Shown one piece after another: positions 27,187-27,591 of a stretch of DNA of 27,591 nucleotides. Numbering within the stretch: position 1 is the stretch's first letter; each line of letters opens with the position of its first letter. Source of the DNA: a virus; the IMG/VR virus record IMGVR_UViG_3300020452_000722, positions 1 to 27,591 of that record; one strand, 5' to 3'. The position numbers and the translations under genes are program-made. The notes below the pieces were generated by a model, which had not been told where the DNA came from, did no database searches, and saw nothing but the letters and a program-made list of their open reading frames with translations.

Positions 27187-27591
27187 ATGACTTGTTCTTG
27201 TATGAAGGTAAAGCAAAAAAGATATTTAAGTATGGCGACGATGAAGTTATGATTTATTTTAAAGATGATGCTACTGCTGGTAATAGAGCCAAGGAAGCAA
27301 AGTTCAAAGGTAAAGGTGAACTAAACGCAGATATTAGTGGTAGATTGTTTGGTGTATTACATCAACATCAAATTGACACACACTTTATAGGATACAATGG
27401 AACAAGAGAACACCGTTGTCACAAAGTAAACATTATACCAATTGAAGTTATAGTCCGTAACAGAGCGGCAGGCACATTTTGTAAAAGATATGGTGTACAA
27501 GTAGGAGCATCTCTAAGAAATACAGTAGTTGAATTTTGTGTTAAAGATGATGAACTAAATGATCCTCCAATATCTGAAGATGCTATTGTAG
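27183..27591 (+). CDS. purC: SAICAR synthetase, partial (cut by the window edge)
   Basis: The first 136 codons, open to the end of the window. Y-E-G-K-A-K-K-I-F, K-D-D-A-T-A-G-N (where D-x-T-A is typical), G-K-G-E-L-N-A, and P-I-E-V-I-V-R-N-R-A-A-G-T-F are the PurC signature blocks. It joins aspartate to CAIR in de novo purine synthesis; T4-like cyanophages also carry it. Overlaps pyrF by ATGA. Confidence 0.95.
   Translation, partial: MNDLFLYEGKAKKIFKYGDDEVMIYFKDDATAGNRAKEAKFKGKGELNADISGRLFGVLHQHQIDTHFIGYNGTREHRCHKVNIIPIEVIVRNRAAGTFCKRYGVQVGASLRNTVVEFCVKDDELNDPPISEDAIV

Noticed and set aside
1-27591. CRISPR arrays, insertion sequences, integrase or attachment sites
   Set aside because: No regularly spaced repeats, transposase motifs or terminal repeats were seen; the tRNA-Trp is complete and not followed by a duplicate end.

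Overview
The window reads as a piece of a large, strongly AT-rich tailed bacteriophage genome (T4-like myovirus style) that most likely infects a marine alphaproteobacterium; a SAR11/Pelagibacter-type host is my best inference. Support: short, tightly packed and overlapping genes; T4-type late promoters (TATAAATA and variants) beside sigma70-type promoters (TTGACA-N17-TATAnn); a virion-type protein with the HPF...CSSHPGM motif seen in cyanophage and pelagiphage structural proteins; and host-like genes of alphaproteobacterial type (FdxA-like ferredoxin, circularly permuted two-piece tmRNA). No integrase, insertion sequence or CRISPR array was seen.

Layout. 1-3200: end of an unknown (probably virion) gene, terminator plus promoter, an operon of very small proteins, a SleB-type cell-wall hydrolase and a P-loop kinase. 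3200-6710: a degenerate thermonuclease-like protein, a large membrane coiled-coil protein, an unknown protein, then overlapping genes for translation initiation factor IF3 and ribosomal protein bS21. 6716-7126: a promoter-driven structured non-coding RNA of unknown class. 7197-10156: Hsp20, ClpS, GMP reductase and a candidate PD-(D/E)XK nuclease. 10160-11422: a structured leader and five overlapping small genes, including DUF3563-like and DoxX-like proteins. 11423-12994 (minus strand): secreted protein, class 3 lipase, MscS-like membrane protein. 13016-14900: YqgE/AlgH protein, tRNA-Trp, small proteins and the tmRNA gene. 14903-18908: membrane protein, a Rieske-type oxygenase lacking its Rieske cluster loops, a small outer-membrane-like protein, a CHAP-like hydrolase and a cupredoxin-like virion protein. 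18895-19692 (minus strand): DUF3307-like protein and two small proteins, perhaps lysis or envelope functions. 19792-22855: small proteins, ATP-dependent DNA ligase, glycine-zipper protein. 22855-27591: DexA-like exonuclease, QueD-like enzyme, 7Fe ferredoxin, SufT-like protein, SufB, PyrF and the start of PurC.

Taken together, the genes suggest a phage that keeps host translation (IF3, bS21, tmRNA, tRNA-Trp), protein quality control (Hsp20, ClpS), Fe-S assembly (SufB, SufT, ferredoxin) and nucleotide supply (GuaC, PyrF, PurC) running during infection, and that also alters or breaks the envelope. The most striking regulatory pattern is that five genes with no Shine-Dalgarno sequence carry a late-promoter box ending exactly five bases before their ATG. 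By T4 numbering this puts the transcription start on the A of the ATG, so a set of late genes may be translated from leaderless mRNAs, in a phage that also encodes IF3 and bS21.
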